Part shown: positions 18,379-28,879 of the stretch, piece after piece
How positions within the stretch are numbered: the first letter of the stretch is position 1
Layout of the letters: the number at the start of each line of letters is the position of its first letter
Origin: Pseudoalteromonas sp. NBT06-2
GTDB lineage: Bacteria; Pseudomonadota; Gammaproteobacteria; Enterobacterales; Alteromonadaceae
NCBI RefSeq assembly: GCF_002276045.1
Contig: NZ_NQMR01000007.1
Span: 1 to 64,000 of the forward strand
Reading direction: 5' to 3'
Length of the DNA stretch: 64,000 nt
Translations under genes and position numbers: made by a program
Notes under the pieces: generated by a model
The model's database searches: none
What the model saw: only the letters and a program-made list of their open reading frames with translations
What the model was told of the DNA's origin: nothing

Positions 18379-21300
18379 ATGTTAGTCATGTTAAGGTATG
18401 TTAAATCTCATTTTTATATAAATATCATGACACTTACACTGATCTTAGTTGGCCTAGGATATATGGCCTTATTATTTTGGCTTGCCAACTGGGGGGATAA
18501 AAAAACAGTTTTAGCTAAAAAAATCAGTCACCATCCCTTTGTTTATTCATTAGCGCTAGGCATATATTGTACCTCATGGACTTATTATGGTGCAGTGGGA
18601 ACAGCCGCTAATTCGGGCTGGAGTTTTTTACCGATACTGCTTGGACCTGCTTTATTATTTATATTTGGCCACCGGTTTTTACATAAACTTGTTTTAGTTA
18701 GTAAAAAACAAAATATCACTACCATAGCTGATTTTATTTCAGCACGTTATGGCAAACGACAACTCACCGCAATATTAGTAACTTTAATCGCTCTTTTAGC
18801 AACTATCCCTTACATTGCTTTACAACTAAAAGCACTCAGTTCTAGTTTTTTATTAGTACAAAGTAATACTCAAATATCAGGAACTCTACTCGCTCTTGCC
18901 GGTACGGTTATGATGGCATTATTTGCTATCTTTTTTGGCACTAGAAAAGTTGATGTTACTGAATATCGTTCAGGCTTAATGCTAGCAATCGCTTTTGAAT
19001 CTCTCATTAAACTATTAGCATTATTAGCCGTAGCTGGATTATCGATTTATGTATTTTTAAACTATCAACCCGGCATGTTTGAAGTATTTACCAAAAAAAG
19101 TGCCTTTAGTCATTGGCAAGTTGATGATTTTTTGAGTTTTAACTTTGTTGGTCAAGCCTTAATGGCAGCAGCAGCAATCATCTGTTTACCCAGACAATTT
19201 CATGTGACAGTTGTTGATAATCAAGATTTAAATCATTTAAAAACAGCTCGTTGGGCTTTTCCTCTTTATCTTTTATTAACAGCAGCAGTAATTATACCTA
19301 TCGCTACAGCGGCCTTTCATCCCGAAATTGGTGCTCATTTTGCTTCTGATAGCTTTGTTCTGGCTTTTCCTATATCAGAAAACAGTGCTATTTTAACTAC
19401 CTTTGTATTTATAGGAGGATTATCCGCCGGCACTGCAATGATAATTGTTGCAACATTGACACTAAGTACCATGATCTCCAATGACGTTGTTTTACCTCTA
19501 TTACTTAAACGTAAATTTAAACCCAACCTGATCACAACTAGTTATAAGAGACAGATATTATTAGTTAGACGTTTTACTATAGCCGCCATCTTAGGGTTAG
19601 CATATTTATATCAACAACAGTTGGGTAATAATGCAGCTTTAGCCAGTATGGGGTTAGTGGCATTTTCACTTGTTACACAACTTTTACCGGCTATTATTGG
19701 CGGTTTATATTGGCGTAAAGGCCATGCCTATGGTGTATATGCGGGATTAATTTCAGGCTTTCTTTTTTGGATGTTATTTTTAATGTATCCCTTACTCGAA
19801 GGTGCAGCTATAAATTCAAGTTCATTACAGCAAACCATTATTACACAAGGTACTTTTATTGCGTTATTTGCTAATATGATTTGTTATATCGCTTTTTCTT
19901 TAGGTGCAAATGAGCGGTTAGTAGATAAAATTCAAGCTACTGCTTTTGTAAATCCAAGAGAGCAAACACCTATTGATAAACGCCAAAATAAAGATATAAA
20001 AGCCAGTATTTATGATCTTAAGATATTACTGCAAACTTTTTTAGGCATTCAACGAAGCAAGCAACTTATCTCACACTATATGATGAATACTAATTTAGAT
20101 GATGATAGTGAAACCCCTAATTCAGAATTTATAGATTATTGTGAACGCGCTTTAACAGGAGTACTTGGTGCCTCTTCAGCACAAGCTTTAATTACCGCTG
20201 TTCTTACTGGTAAACAAATGGCATTTGAAGAAGTTGTCAATTTCTTTGATGAAACAACTCAAGCCCTGCAATTTAATCAAAACTTATTATTTACCTCTTT
20301 AGAAAATCTAAGCCACGGTATTTCTGTTGTAAATAAAAACCTCAAGTTAGTTGCTTGGAATAAAGGTTATATGGAAATGTTTGAATATCCAGAAGGCTTT
20401 TTAGAAGTTGGCCAGCCTATTGAAGATGTTATACGCTTTAATGTAAATAAAGGGGAATGCGGCCCTGGAGAGCTTGAAATACAAATAAACAAACGCGTAC
20501 AACATTTAAAAAATGGCACCTCACATCACTTTATTCGACGTCGTAAAAACGGCCAAGTTTTTGAAATGATCGGAAATCCCTTACCCGATGGTGGTTTTGT
20601 AACAAGTTACTCTGATATTACTAGCCATATTGAAACACAAAACTTATTAGAGGAGGTTAATATTTCTCTTGAAAATCGCATTGAAGCCCGCACTCAAGAA
20701 ATAAGTAATATTAACCTAGAGTTAGAAGCCGAAATAACTCGCAGAAAACAAACAGAGCAAGCACTGACATCAGCCAAGTTTGAAGCTGAATCAGCCAATG
20801 AAAGTAAAACTAAATTTTTAGCTTTGGCAAGCCACGATATTTTACAGCCCCTCAATGCAGCACGTTTATACTTAGCTTCTATTGAAGAAAAAGAGTTAAG
20901 CACAAGCAACCAAAACAGCTTTGAAAAATTAGGTCATAGTTTAGATTCAACGGTACATTTAATGTCTGCTTTATTAGAGATTGCCAAGTTAGATCAAGGA
21001 GCCATGACACCTAAAAATAGACACTTTTATATAAACGATATTTTAACCCCTCTGAGCAGCGAGTATGCAATTCTATGTCAAGAAAAAGGCTTAAAACTTA
21101 AAATTCGCTCATCAAATACCATAGTACAATGTGATACCACTTACCTGAGGCGGATTTTACAAAATTTAGTATCTAATGCTGTGAAATACACAAATAGTGG
21201 CAAAGTATTAGTGGGTTGTCGGAATATAGTCTCTAGTGAATCTAACAAAGCACATATAAAAATTGAAATTTGGGATACCGGTCCTGGTATTTCTCAATAC

Positions 21301-21894
21301 CAGCAAAGTAAAATATTCAGTGACTTTTATCGCATTGATAGTTCTGACAACAAAGGCGTTGGATTAGGGCTAGGTGTTGTAAAACGCATGGCTGATTTAT
21401 TAGCACTAAAACTAGAAGTTAAGTCTATTCAAGGTAAAGGTAGCTGTTTTAGTATTAAAGTACCTGTTGGTCAGTTGCAATATGTACAACAAAAAAACAT
21501 TAGCAGCATACAATTTGATAATAAAAAATCGTTCAATGTACTGATGATTGATGATGCCCAAGAAAACCTCGATGCGATGGCCAGCTTGCTTAATAAGTGG
21601 GGATGTGATCACAAAAGCTTTAATACTGTAGAAACTGCCATAATTTATGCTAATAATAATGCTGCTCCAGATATAATATTGATGGATTATCAGCTTAGTA
21701 ATGAGTGCAATGGCATTTCACTGATACAAAACTTACGTGAAATCTGGCAGAGTAAAATACCTGCTGTACTTATTACAGCTATGCGCGGGGAGAAGCTAAA
21801 AGCGGAAACAAAAAGTAAAGATATTCATTACTTAAGTAAACCAATAAAGCCCGCAAAACTAAAAGCATTATTAAATCATAAAAGACGAACCTAA
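18379..21894 (+). CDS. Hybrid sensor histidine kinase with sodium/solute-symporter-like N-terminus
   Basis: The 1171-residue protein starts with about 13 membrane helices of the sodium:solute symporter fold (about 15-515). It continues with a PAS domain (about 640-755), a coiled coil, a HisKA domain with the phospho-acceptor His at 819 (ASHDILQPL), an HATPase (about 920-1035) and a C-terminal receiver with Asp 1103 (LMDYQL). The architecture resembles the CbrA-type and related kinases, which couple a transport-like module to signalling. An AAGGA site supports the ATG at 18379; the next ATG at 18427 has none. No separate response regulator is adjacent, so its partner is unknown. Confidence 0.88.
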   Translation: MLVMLRYVKSHFYINIMTLTLILVGLGYMALLFWLANWGDKKTVLAKKISHHPFVYSLALGIYCTSWTYYGAVGTAANSGWSFLPILLGPALLFIFGHRFLHKLVLVSKKQNITTIADFISARYGKRQLTAILVTLIALLATIPYIALQLKALSSSFLLVQSNTQISGTLLALAGTVMMALFAIFFGTRKVDVTEYRSGLMLAIAFESLIKLLALLAVAGLSIYVFLNYQPGMFEVFTKKSAFSHWQVDDFLSFNFVGQALMAAAAIICLPRQFHVTVVDNQDLNHLKTARWAFPLYLLLTAAVIIPIATAAFHPEIGAHFASDSFVLAFPISENSAILTTFVFIGGLSAGTAMIIVATLTLSTMISNDVVLPLLLKRKFKPNLITTSYKRQILLVRRFTIAAILGLAYLYQQQLGNNAALASMGLVAFSLVTQLLPAIIGGLYWRKGHAYGVYAGLISGFLFWMLFLMYPLLEGAAINSSSLQQTIITQGTFIALFANMICYIAFSLGANERLVDKIQATAFVNPREQTPIDKRQNKDIKASIYDLKILLQTFLGIQRSKQLISHYMMNTNLDDDSETPNSEFIDYCERALTGVLGASSAQALITAVLTGKQMAFEEVVNFFDETTQALQFNQNLLFTSLENLSHGISVVNKNLKLVAWNKGYMEMFEYPEGFLEVGQPIEDVIRFNVNKGECGPGELEIQINKRVQHLKNGTSHHFIRRRKNGQVFEMIGNPLPDGGFVTSYSDITSHIETQNLLEEVNISLENRIEARTQEISNINLELEAEITRRKQTEQALTSAKFEAESANESKTKFLALASHDILQPLNAARLYLASIEEKELSTSNQNSFEKLGHSLDSTVHLMSALLEIAKLDQGAMTPKNRHFYINDILTPLSSEYAILCQEKGLKLKIRSSNTIVQCDTTYLRRILQNLVSNAVKYTNSGKVLVGCRNIVSSESNKAHIKIEIWDTGPGISQYQQSKIFSDFYRIDSSDNKGVGLGLGVVKRMADLLALKLEVKSIQGKGSCFSIKVPVGQLQYVQQKNISSIQFDNKKSFNVLMIDDAQENLDAMASLLNKWGCDHKSFNTVETAIIYANNNAAPDIILMDYQLSNECNGISLIQNLREIWQSKIPAVLITAMRGEKLKAETKSKDIHYLSKPIKPAKLKALLNHKRRT

Positions 21895-21954
21895 TTAAAT
21901 AACACGCACAATTATGATAATGTACTAATTAGATTAAATAAGTAGGCTATTAAA

Positions 21955-22905
21955 TTGAATTCATTCAGACTTTTTGTTGCTCAAGTATTAGAGAGTTCAG
22001 AAGAGCAAATCAATAGAGGTCGTTATCTCGATTTTTGTTTAGTTTTACTTATTATGATCAATGTTATCGCAATTGTTATAGAGTCAGTGCAAAGTATAGC
22101 AATTGAATATCGCTTATATTTTATCTGGATTGAAATCTTATCTGTTGGTCTTTTTACTTTAGAATACTTGTCTAGATTATGGGCCTGTGTTGATAAAGAG
22201 GCATACCGAAATAGCGGTGATAGCCACCTTAAAATAAGACTAAAATACATTACAAGTCCCCTAGCTCTGATTGATTTACTCGCGATATTACCTTCTTATT
22301 TAATGTTATTCGTTTCTTTTGATTTACGTTTTTTACGTGTAATTCGTTTGATGAGAGTATTTAAACTTACCCGTTATTCCCGTGCTATGCAGCTGTTACT
22401 GCAATCATTCAAAGAAGAAGCAAGTTCGTTAGGCGCTGCCTTTTTTATTATGGCTATCGTGCTTATATTAGCCTCTTGCGGCATTTATTTAATAGAACAC
22501 GATGTACAACCTGATAAATTTGGATCTATACCTGAGTCTATGTGGTGGGCAATGGCAACATTAACAACTGTTGGTTATGGAGATGTTGTGCCAATCACAC
22601 CGTTAGGGCGTTTTTTTGGTGGTGTGATCACAGTATTAAGCATGGGTATGGTTGCAATCCCAACGGGGTTATTAGCCTCAAGTTTTTCAGAGCAATTAAG
22701 AAAACGTCGCTCTTTATTTGAAGATACGGTTCATGCATATTTAGAAGATGGCATATTAACAGATGATGAAAAAAATAAACTAGAGCGACTTAGATTAGAA
22801 CTAGGCTTAGGCAAGCAAGAAGCTAAATTAGTGATAAAAAGTCAACAAAGTAGTTTATATCAAAAACAATACTGTCCACACTGTGGAAAGAATACACATA
22901 ACTAA
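21955..22905 (+). CDS. Voltage-gated potassium channel family protein
   Basis: The 316-residue protein has six membrane helices. An arginine-rich S4 segment lies at about 122-140 (FLRVIRLMRVFKLTRYSR). The selectivity filter is TTVGYGDV (about 204-211). The start is a TTG with AAGTAGG upstream; no better ATG exists. The cytoplasmic tail ends in a C-P-H-C motif that could bind a metal or be redox active. It follows the hybrid kinase by 60 bp on the same strand and may be co-transcribed with it. Confidence 0.87.
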   Translation: MNSFRLFVAQVLESSEEQINRGRYLDFCLVLLIMINVIAIVIESVQSIAIEYRLYFIWIEILSVGLFTLEYLSRLWACVDKEAYRNSGDSHLKIRLKYITSPLALIDLLAILPSYLMLFVSFDLRFLRVIRLMRVFKLTRYSRAMQLLLQSFKEEASSLGAAFFIMAIVLILASCGIYLIEHDVQPDKFGSIPESMWWAMATLTTVGYGDVVPITPLGRFFGGVITVLSMGMVAIPTGLLASSFSEQLRKRRSLFEDTVHAYLEDGILTDDEKNKLERLRLELGLGKQEAKLVIKSQQSSLYQKQYCPHCGKNTHN

Positions 22906-23073
22906 ATAAGAGTTACTTTAATTTCTTAGTTGATAATGACCGCTCCTGCGACAAAGAACTAAACCGCTCTACGGTAATGGTGCTCACCTCCAGCTTAAGT
23001 ATTCGTAACATATTATCTTTTTTCCACTTTAATACTTGAGGCATGTTGCCTCACTTAGAATGGAGAAACTCTC

Positions 23074-23601
23074 ATGAACATCAGTCAATATTTTTCAGAA
23101 CCACTTCGTCATTGTCCTAAATACCAAGCGATTGCGGCCAAACGTTGGTTAGAAGCCAGGTAAACGGAGTTACTGCCCATTGATTATTACCATCTAGTAT
23201 TTACCTTGCCTCAGGAAATAAGTGAACTTGCTTATTACAACAAATCAGTCATGTATGACATCTTGATGAAAGCCGCAGCTCAAACTCTGCTGGTTATCGG
23301 GGCAGATCTCAAATATTTGGTAGGGGGTTTATCACTTGATGGTAAACAATGGATATCATGTAAATCGGGGTTCTTTTTGCCTGTACGTGTTTTGTCTCGG
23401 CTGTTTCGACGGTTATATCTAAAAATGTTAAGTGATCCGTTTAAACACGATACCTTGTTGTTCTTTGGTGACTTTAAATCTATTGAAAATGAATCTCAAT
23501 TTACACAATGGTTAAATGCTTTTAGTAATATTAAGTGGGTTGTGTATGCCAATCGTCCATTTTCGGGGCAGCGGAATAAACCGACGGAACAATCCCCATA
23601 G
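23074..23601 (+). pseudogene. IS91-family transposase remnant, N-terminal half
   Basis: The frame reads through one TAA (23161-23163, in place of a Gln codon) and matches the IS91/ISCR transposase order: HCPK zinc-finger part, LLPIDYYHLVFTLP, FFLPVRVLSRLFRRLYL, FFGDF and WVVYANRPFSG. Three parts are missing. Most of the N-terminal zinc-binding region is deleted after MNISQYF. About 30 residues between ADLKYL and LSLDG, which normally carry the HUH nuclease motif, are deleted. Everything after PFSG, including the catalytic tyrosines, is lost. The 170 bp upstream may be the original element's leader. It cannot transpose. Confidence 0.85.
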
Positions 23602-23803
23602 TTCAGAGCCAACTCCCCGCGGTTTCTTCAATGTAGGCTTTTTCGACACCAGCCCTCAAGTTATGAGCTGCAGCTAGATTAGTTGCATTGGCTGATATCT
23701 AAACAAATAAACAAAGCGGTCATTGGTTTAATATAGTTATTATGCTCCTTCCTGTGTTATATTCTTTGCAGTGGGGAGAAGAATTTGACTGCTTAAGTTC
23801 GAA

Positions 23804-24901
23804 TTAGTTAAAAACGGTTGATTCAATATTTTTCATCAATGGCGATAAGTCTAACTCTGAGTTGGTAAAAATGATAACGGCATTATTATTATCAATATCA
23901 ATTATTGCTTCAGCTCTTGCACCTAAATCAGCACCATCATGTTGATAGTACCAATTACCGTTTATACTTCTTAAGAACCATGTATATGAATGATCTTCGT
24001 TATTTTCATTGAATGGTGGGGTGATGATAGTTGTCGTTTTAGATGTTAAGATAAATGGTTTTTTACTTGCATTTAAATAGCCTGTAATTAGTTTTGCATA
24101 ATCAGCTATTGATGTTCTCAATTGACCAGCAGGATAATCGGGATAGCCATTGTAACCTTTGAATATTGGTTTGCCTTCTATTGATGTATATGTTTTTGAA
24201 ACGCTTTTTATTTTTAAGTCTTTTAGAAAAAAAGATGAGTCGTTCATTCCCATTGGTTTAAATATATTATTCATTAAATAATTTTCAAATTTCTCTCCCG
24301 AAACTTGTTCTATTATCAAGCCTAACAAAGCGTACCCTGTATTTGAGTATTCGTACACCTTGTATTTATCCGCACTTTCAAAATGATGACTTGAATAATA
24401 CTTTCCACCTTGAAGAAGGTATTCTTTTAAAAAAATGCCTAAATCATTATTTGAATCGCCATTCGGAGTTGACCAAAAAGGTAAGTAGAAATCTTCATTA
24501 TCTAAAATGCCAGAAAGATGATTTAGTAGCTCTGAAATTGTTATTTTATCTTTTGGATGGTGAGGGTTAATAACTGTAAAAGGTAGATATTCATTGATGT
24601 CATCATTTAGTTTGATTTTTCCATTCTGTACAAGGTGAAATATTGCCATGCTAGTTACAGTTTTGGAAACTGATGCGATATGAAAAGGTGTATCGACAGT
24701 TGCAGGATTTTGGTTCTCAATATCACTTAATCCCATTGCATTTATATATATGATTTTACCAGAAGAAATCACTGATACAGCAATTGCAGGAATATAAGTG
24801 CAATTCATTTCTTGATGAATTAATTCATCAATCCTAGAGGAATTATTAGCAAAAGAAGTACCAGAGAAAAATAGTAAAAAGAAGAATAAAAGTTTATACA
24901 T
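23804..24901 (-). CDS. Secreted serine hydrolase of the beta-lactamase / PBP4-like (class C-type) fold
   Basis: The 365-residue protein has a signal peptide (about 1-18). The SxxK motif is S77-V-S-K80, the Y-x-N motif lies in EYSNTGYALLG (about 160-170), and a late H-D-G (about 318) replaces the KTG box. This is the pattern of class C-like beta-lactamase-related hydrolases (esterases, D-aminopeptidases, cell-wall enzymes). True beta-lactamase activity cannot be claimed. It stands alone, between an IS91 remnant and a sensor gene. Confidence 0.85.
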   Translation of the reverse strand: MYKLLFFFLLFFSGTSFANNSSRIDELIHQEMNCTYIPAIAVSVISSGKIIYINAMGLSDIENQNPATVDTPFHIASVSKTVTSMAIFHLVQNGKIKLNDDINEYLPFTVINPHHPKDKITISELLNHLSGILDNEDFYLPFWSTPNGDSNNDLGIFLKEYLLQGGKYYSSHHFESADKYKVYEYSNTGYALLGLIIEQVSGEKFENYLMNNIFKPMGMNDSSFFLKDLKIKSVSKTYTSIEGKPIFKGYNGYPDYPAGQLRTSIADYAKLITGYLNASKKPFILTSKTTTIITPPFNENNEDHSYTWFLRSINGNWYYQHDGADLGARAEAIIDIDNNNAVIIFTNSELDLSPLMKNIESTVFN

Positions 24902-24920
24902 GAAATCCCATTTTATGAAG

Positions 24921-25052
24921 TTAAGTGTTGTTTATTGTTTCTTTAAGTAATAATTTAGCATTGTCTATTGCATTAATATTTGCAAAATATTTTTTAACTA
25001 AAAAAGTTAACTTATTATCGTCATTCAATACACTAGCCAAAGTTTTTATCAT
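24921..25052 (-). CDS. Possible small protein, 43 residues
   Basis: An ATG-started frame on the minus strand encodes a lysine-rich helical peptide (LVKKYFANINAIDNAKLLLK). It ends 20 bp before the serine hydrolase gene. There is no clear ribosome site. The region is very AT-rich, so the frame may be chance. It could also be the tail of a lost gene. Confidence 0.2.
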   Translation of the reverse strand: MIKTLASVLNDDNKLTFLVKKYFANINAIDNAKLLLKETINNT

Positions 25053-25137
25053 AAAATTATAATTACATAATGATAGTATTTTAAAATTAAATATATTTAT
25101 ATTTGGTAGAATAAATCAATTTCTTCATTAAAAAAAA

Positions 25138-28100
25138 TTATAGCTTACTAATATCAGTGACAACAACAATATAATTTTCAATAGCATCATTACTGTTAGT
25201 TTCATCAGCAATCGCTGTAACTTTTATAATAACCTGATGGTGTACTTTATCTGGGGTAATGATAATTTCATCACATTGAAAATGCTCTGTTGGTTTTAAT
25301 TTTGATAGTATTCTTAAATAATTTAAGCGGGTATCTTTACTTAACCCAAGGTGGAATTTACGGCTTGATACAATATTTTTTGAAATGTTAAAGTCATCTC
25401 TCAGGGCTTGATTAGTTGCTCTAACACGAAAATTTTTATCTAAAATAAATACCCAATCTCGAGTATGTTCAAATGCAGCACCAAATAATCGCGCACTTTC
25501 TTCAAAAACTAACTCTCTTGTAATATTGGTATAAGTGCCTGATACATTAATAGGCTGACCATTATCCCAGACCATCACTTTACCTAAGTCTTTATACCAA
25601 CGCCAATGTCCAACAATATGACGTACTCTATAAGTACATTCAAAAGCGCCTTTATTGGTCGATAGAAATTCAAGCCATTCAATTCTAAATTTTTCACGAT
25701 CTTCCGGGTGAATTTTTTTCAAATATTCATCTAAAGTTATTTTTTCAACTTCATAGCCTAGTTCTGTAACAAGTCGAGGCTGATAAATTGAAGAAGACCC
25801 AGTGTGCCAATCCCAAACTCCTGAACGGCTTGCCTGTAATGCCAACTTTAACCTTGCTTCACTTTGTTGCGTTTCTTTATGAGCATCTAATAATTTCCGT
25901 TGCATTTTATTTCGACGAGATAACCAAAGGTACATCACACTGATAATAAAAAATGCATAAGTTATTAAGGCGTAAGGAGAACGCCATGGCGCATAAGCGA
26001 CCTTTATTTTTAAAGTGGCAGGCTTTGTATAAACTCCCGTGAGCGGATCTTTAGCACGTACCGACAATCTATAGTTTCCTGCATTTAATTTGGGGAACAT
26101 CACGCGATTGGTATTTCTTGTCGTTATTTTTTTTCCATCGGATAATTGATACTCAAACTTAATACGATCTTGATACTTAAAAGCCATGGCTGAAAAAGCG
26201 ATATCTAATCCAATATCATCATGCTTTAATGAGATTTCGTTAACTTGTGCAGTTGCCGGAATATCTAATTTTCGCGACATTAATTGCACAGAAGTAATAT
26301 TGACTTGCTCTAATAATGATTTTTTTGGCCGGTTATCTGACGGAGAAAATACTGTAATACCTTTAACAGAGCCGTATACAATTCTGCCATCTTTTAATTT
26401 AGTACCTGTGTTACTATTAAATTCATTGACTTCCAGCCCGTCTTCAACTGTATATTGCTGAAAATGCAAATTATCAGGGTTTAATCGCCAAATGCCTTTA
26501 TGGCTACTCATCCAAATAGTACCTATATCATCCACAAACATATCATAAAGTAATGACCCTATAAATTTACGATCAATGCGGTGTACCTCTTTAAAGGTTT
26601 TAGCATCTAAACCAATCAAACCGAGTGTATTAAACGACAACCACAAGATACCATTTTTATCAACTAGATAAGAATTAATAGAAATATCAGCAGTATATTT
26701 TTGATGTAATTGATAAATAATTTCTAAATTTTTTGTATTTATATCATAGCGATACAAAGTTCCTGAAGCGTAAAATAAAGGAGAATGTGGCATATCTGGC
26801 AAGGGTTTTGAAAAGCCTAAAGCTAAAAAGGGGTCTATTGACTCAAAGCCATTGTGTATCGCTGTAATTGCCAAGGAGTCTAGGTCATATTTAAACATAC
26901 CATGCTCTGGATGAACACCATACAAATCACCTTCTGGGCTGGCGTATATTCCATACACTCTTCCTACAAGATATTTTTCTAAGCCTTTATTGGTTGTTTT
27001 TGCACGGGTGATTTTTTTTGAAACAGTATCAAATTTAAATAATCCTCGGCTTGTTTGTAACCATAAGTCACTTTTATAAGGTATTAGTTTAAAGATACTA
27101 AAATTTCTATTATATTCATCAACTATATAATCTTTAAAAAAGGCCTTAGTATGATAGCTTTTGATATCTAACTGGGTTAAACCATTTGCTGTACCTAACC
27201 ACAGCTTATTATCAAATTCTATAACATCCCAAATATGCTGATGTGTTAGTCCATCACCTATTACATTTTCCGGATGGTAATTAAAAAAAAAGTAATCAAT
27301 ATTAGGTACAAAAAAAGCGCCATCTGTTTTTGTCGCTAACCACATCGAACCATGCTGATCTTCTATCATATCGATAATACTGACATCAGATTGCGTATAT
27401 TGACTTTTATCCAATCTGTTATTTTTTATTAAATGATTTTCTTCTGGATAATATTCAAAAACACCTTTATCCGTAGCTAATTTCAACTTATTTTGTTTTA
27501 CTATTATCTTCCATATATTTAAATCGGTGATATAAGGTTTAGATTTAAATGACACTTCCGTTTCTTCAAATAATGCTTTAGTGTTACTGATATCTACTTG
27601 ATACAAGCCTTTTACAGCACCGACCCAAAGCGTATTATCATCTTTTAAAGCAAATGACTTTACATTATTTTGATATACATGAGTTGCTTTTTTTTGAAGG
27701 TGGTTTAATAACCGAGATCGACCTGATGCCACCTCATAAACATAAGCACCTTCTGATGTACCGATATAAATATAACCTCGATGGTAAAATAATTGACGAA
27801 CTGTACTTTTTTTTGTGGCATTTGGTAATTTAAAAACCGTTTGTATTTTTCCGGTATGAGTATTTAGTTTCACTAAATCCTCTCCCCGGCCTAACCATAT
27901 GGTATTTTTTAATCCAGTATCTAATACACTATATACAGCATGATATATTATCTCACTTTCGCTGGTTGGCGATTTCACAAACTGTCTAAATTCCGCCGTA
28001 TCTGGGTTATACCTAAAAACACCTTTCAATAATGATGAGATCCAAATGTAACCTTGACTATCTTGATAAATAACATCAATAATCGCATCTACTAAAACAT

Positions 28101-28323
28101 TATCAGGCCCTAAAACAGCCTCAACTTGATAACCATCATACTTATTTAAACCACCCTGTGTGGCAATCCAAAGGTAACCTTTTTTATCAACTATTAAATT
28201 ACTTACATAGCTTTGTGCTAACCCTTCATTGGGAGAAAGGCGCTCGACTTTAGCCTGTACATTATAAGATATATAGATTAATACGATGAAAAACATGTAA
28301 TTTAAAAAGATTCTATAAGGCAA
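25138..28323 (-). CDS. Propeller / Y_Y_Y / PAS sensor protein ending without an output domain
   Basis: The 1061-residue protein has a signal peptide or anchor, then many two-component-regulator propeller repeats (about 40-680, pattern D-x-x-G-x-L/I-W-x-x-T). A Y_Y_Y beta-sandwich follows (about 720-795), a membrane helix (about 805-825), a PAS domain of the fold-3 type (about 850-945) and a second PAS (about 960-1060). Such proteins normally continue with a histidine kinase or GGDEF/EAL. This one stops at VVVTDISKL, exactly at the PAS linker, and the AT-rich DNA behind it shows no remnant of an output domain. Confidence 0.85.
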   Translation of the reverse strand: MPYRIFLNYMFFIVLIYISYNVQAKVERLSPNEGLAQSYVSNLIVDKKGYLWIATQGGLNKYDGYQVEAVLGPDNVLVDAIIDVIYQDSQGYIWISSLLKGVFRYNPDTAEFRQFVKSPTSESEIIYHAVYSVLDTGLKNTIWLGRGEDLVKLNTHTGKIQTVFKLPNATKKSTVRQLFYHRGYIYIGTSEGAYVYEVASGRSRLLNHLQKKATHVYQNNVKSFALKDDNTLWVGAVKGLYQVDISNTKALFEETEVSFKSKPYITDLNIWKIIVKQNKLKLATDKGVFEYYPEENHLIKNNRLDKSQYTQSDVSIIDMIEDQHGSMWLATKTDGAFFVPNIDYFFFNYHPENVIGDGLTHQHIWDVIEFDNKLWLGTANGLTQLDIKSYHTKAFFKDYIVDEYNRNFSIFKLIPYKSDLWLQTSRGLFKFDTVSKKITRAKTTNKGLEKYLVGRVYGIYASPEGDLYGVHPEHGMFKYDLDSLAITAIHNGFESIDPFLALGFSKPLPDMPHSPLFYASGTLYRYDINTKNLEIIYQLHQKYTADISINSYLVDKNGILWLSFNTLGLIGLDAKTFKEVHRIDRKFIGSLLYDMFVDDIGTIWMSSHKGIWRLNPDNLHFQQYTVEDGLEVNEFNSNTGTKLKDGRIVYGSVKGITVFSPSDNRPKKSLLEQVNITSVQLMSRKLDIPATAQVNEISLKHDDIGLDIAFSAMAFKYQDRIKFEYQLSDGKKITTRNTNRVMFPKLNAGNYRLSVRAKDPLTGVYTKPATLKIKVAYAPWRSPYALITYAFFIISVMYLWLSRRNKMQRKLLDAHKETQQSEARLKLALQASRSGVWDWHTGSSSIYQPRLVTELGYEVEKITLDEYLKKIHPEDREKFRIEWLEFLSTNKGAFECTYRVRHIVGHWRWYKDLGKVMVWDNGQPINVSGTYTNITRELVFEESARLFGAAFEHTRDWVFILDKNFRVRATNQALRDDFNISKNIVSSRKFHLGLSKDTRLNYLRILSKLKPTEHFQCDEIIITPDKVHHQVIIKVTAIADETNSNDAIENYIVVVTDISKL

Positions 28324-28429
28324 TTGGTACGCTCATTAAAATAAAGGTTTTTCAATTATGAATTTAATGGAACTTTATTGTAACCAATTTGATAAAAAAT
28401 CTACAAGTTTTATTAAATAATGTTATGAA

Positions 28430-28873
28430 CTAAACATTTGCAATATAAGAATAACGCATCGCGGTAAGTTTTCGACCTTGCTTTTCATAGTTTCGGTACA
28501 TAATGGCTAAATGTTCAGGTATATCATCACAACAAATAAACCCGACTGATACATAAAAACTTTCTAAATAAGAATAAGCAAAAGTTATTATTTCACTTTT
28601 TTTCATATTTTTATAAAAGTGAGTCACATATCCAATAATATCTCGTGCGATACCTTTATTTCGCATTTTATCTATCACAAACAAAGTTGATAAGAATAAA
28701 ACCCCTGAAATATTTTGTATTCTACAAGCGGCAATAATCTCATTTTGATAATGAACAACCCAAACATCATCTTGTTTTTTTGCTCTGCCTTTCACTCGAT
28801 TTAAGTCGTAAAATTTATTAATAATGGGTGTTTTTATTTTATCTAAGAGCGATATTTTAAAGTTTGATTTCAT
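28430..28873 (-). CDS. GNAT-family N-acetyltransferase
   Basis: The 147-residue protein has the GNAT layout. A strand with IIAACRIQN is followed by LSTLFVIDKMRNKGIARDIIGYV, where the R-N-K-G-I-A segment is the acetyl-CoA pyrophosphate-binding loop. The substrate is unknown. It begins 6 bp after the small DUF3283-like gene, so they form a two-gene unit. Confidence 0.82.
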   Translation of the reverse strand: MKSNFKISLLDKIKTPIINKFYDLNRVKGRAKKQDDVWVVHYQNEIIAACRIQNISGVLFLSTLFVIDKMRNKGIARDIIGYVTHFYKNMKKSEIITFAYSYLESFYVSVGFICCDDIPEHLAIMYRNYEKQGRKLTAMRYSYIANV

Positions 28874-28879
28874 ATAAAA

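Noticed and set aside
23804-24901. Calling the serine hydrolase an antibiotic-resistance beta-lactamase
   Set aside because: It has SxxK and YxN but HDG in place of KTG, which is common in esterases and peptidases; resistance cannot be claimed.
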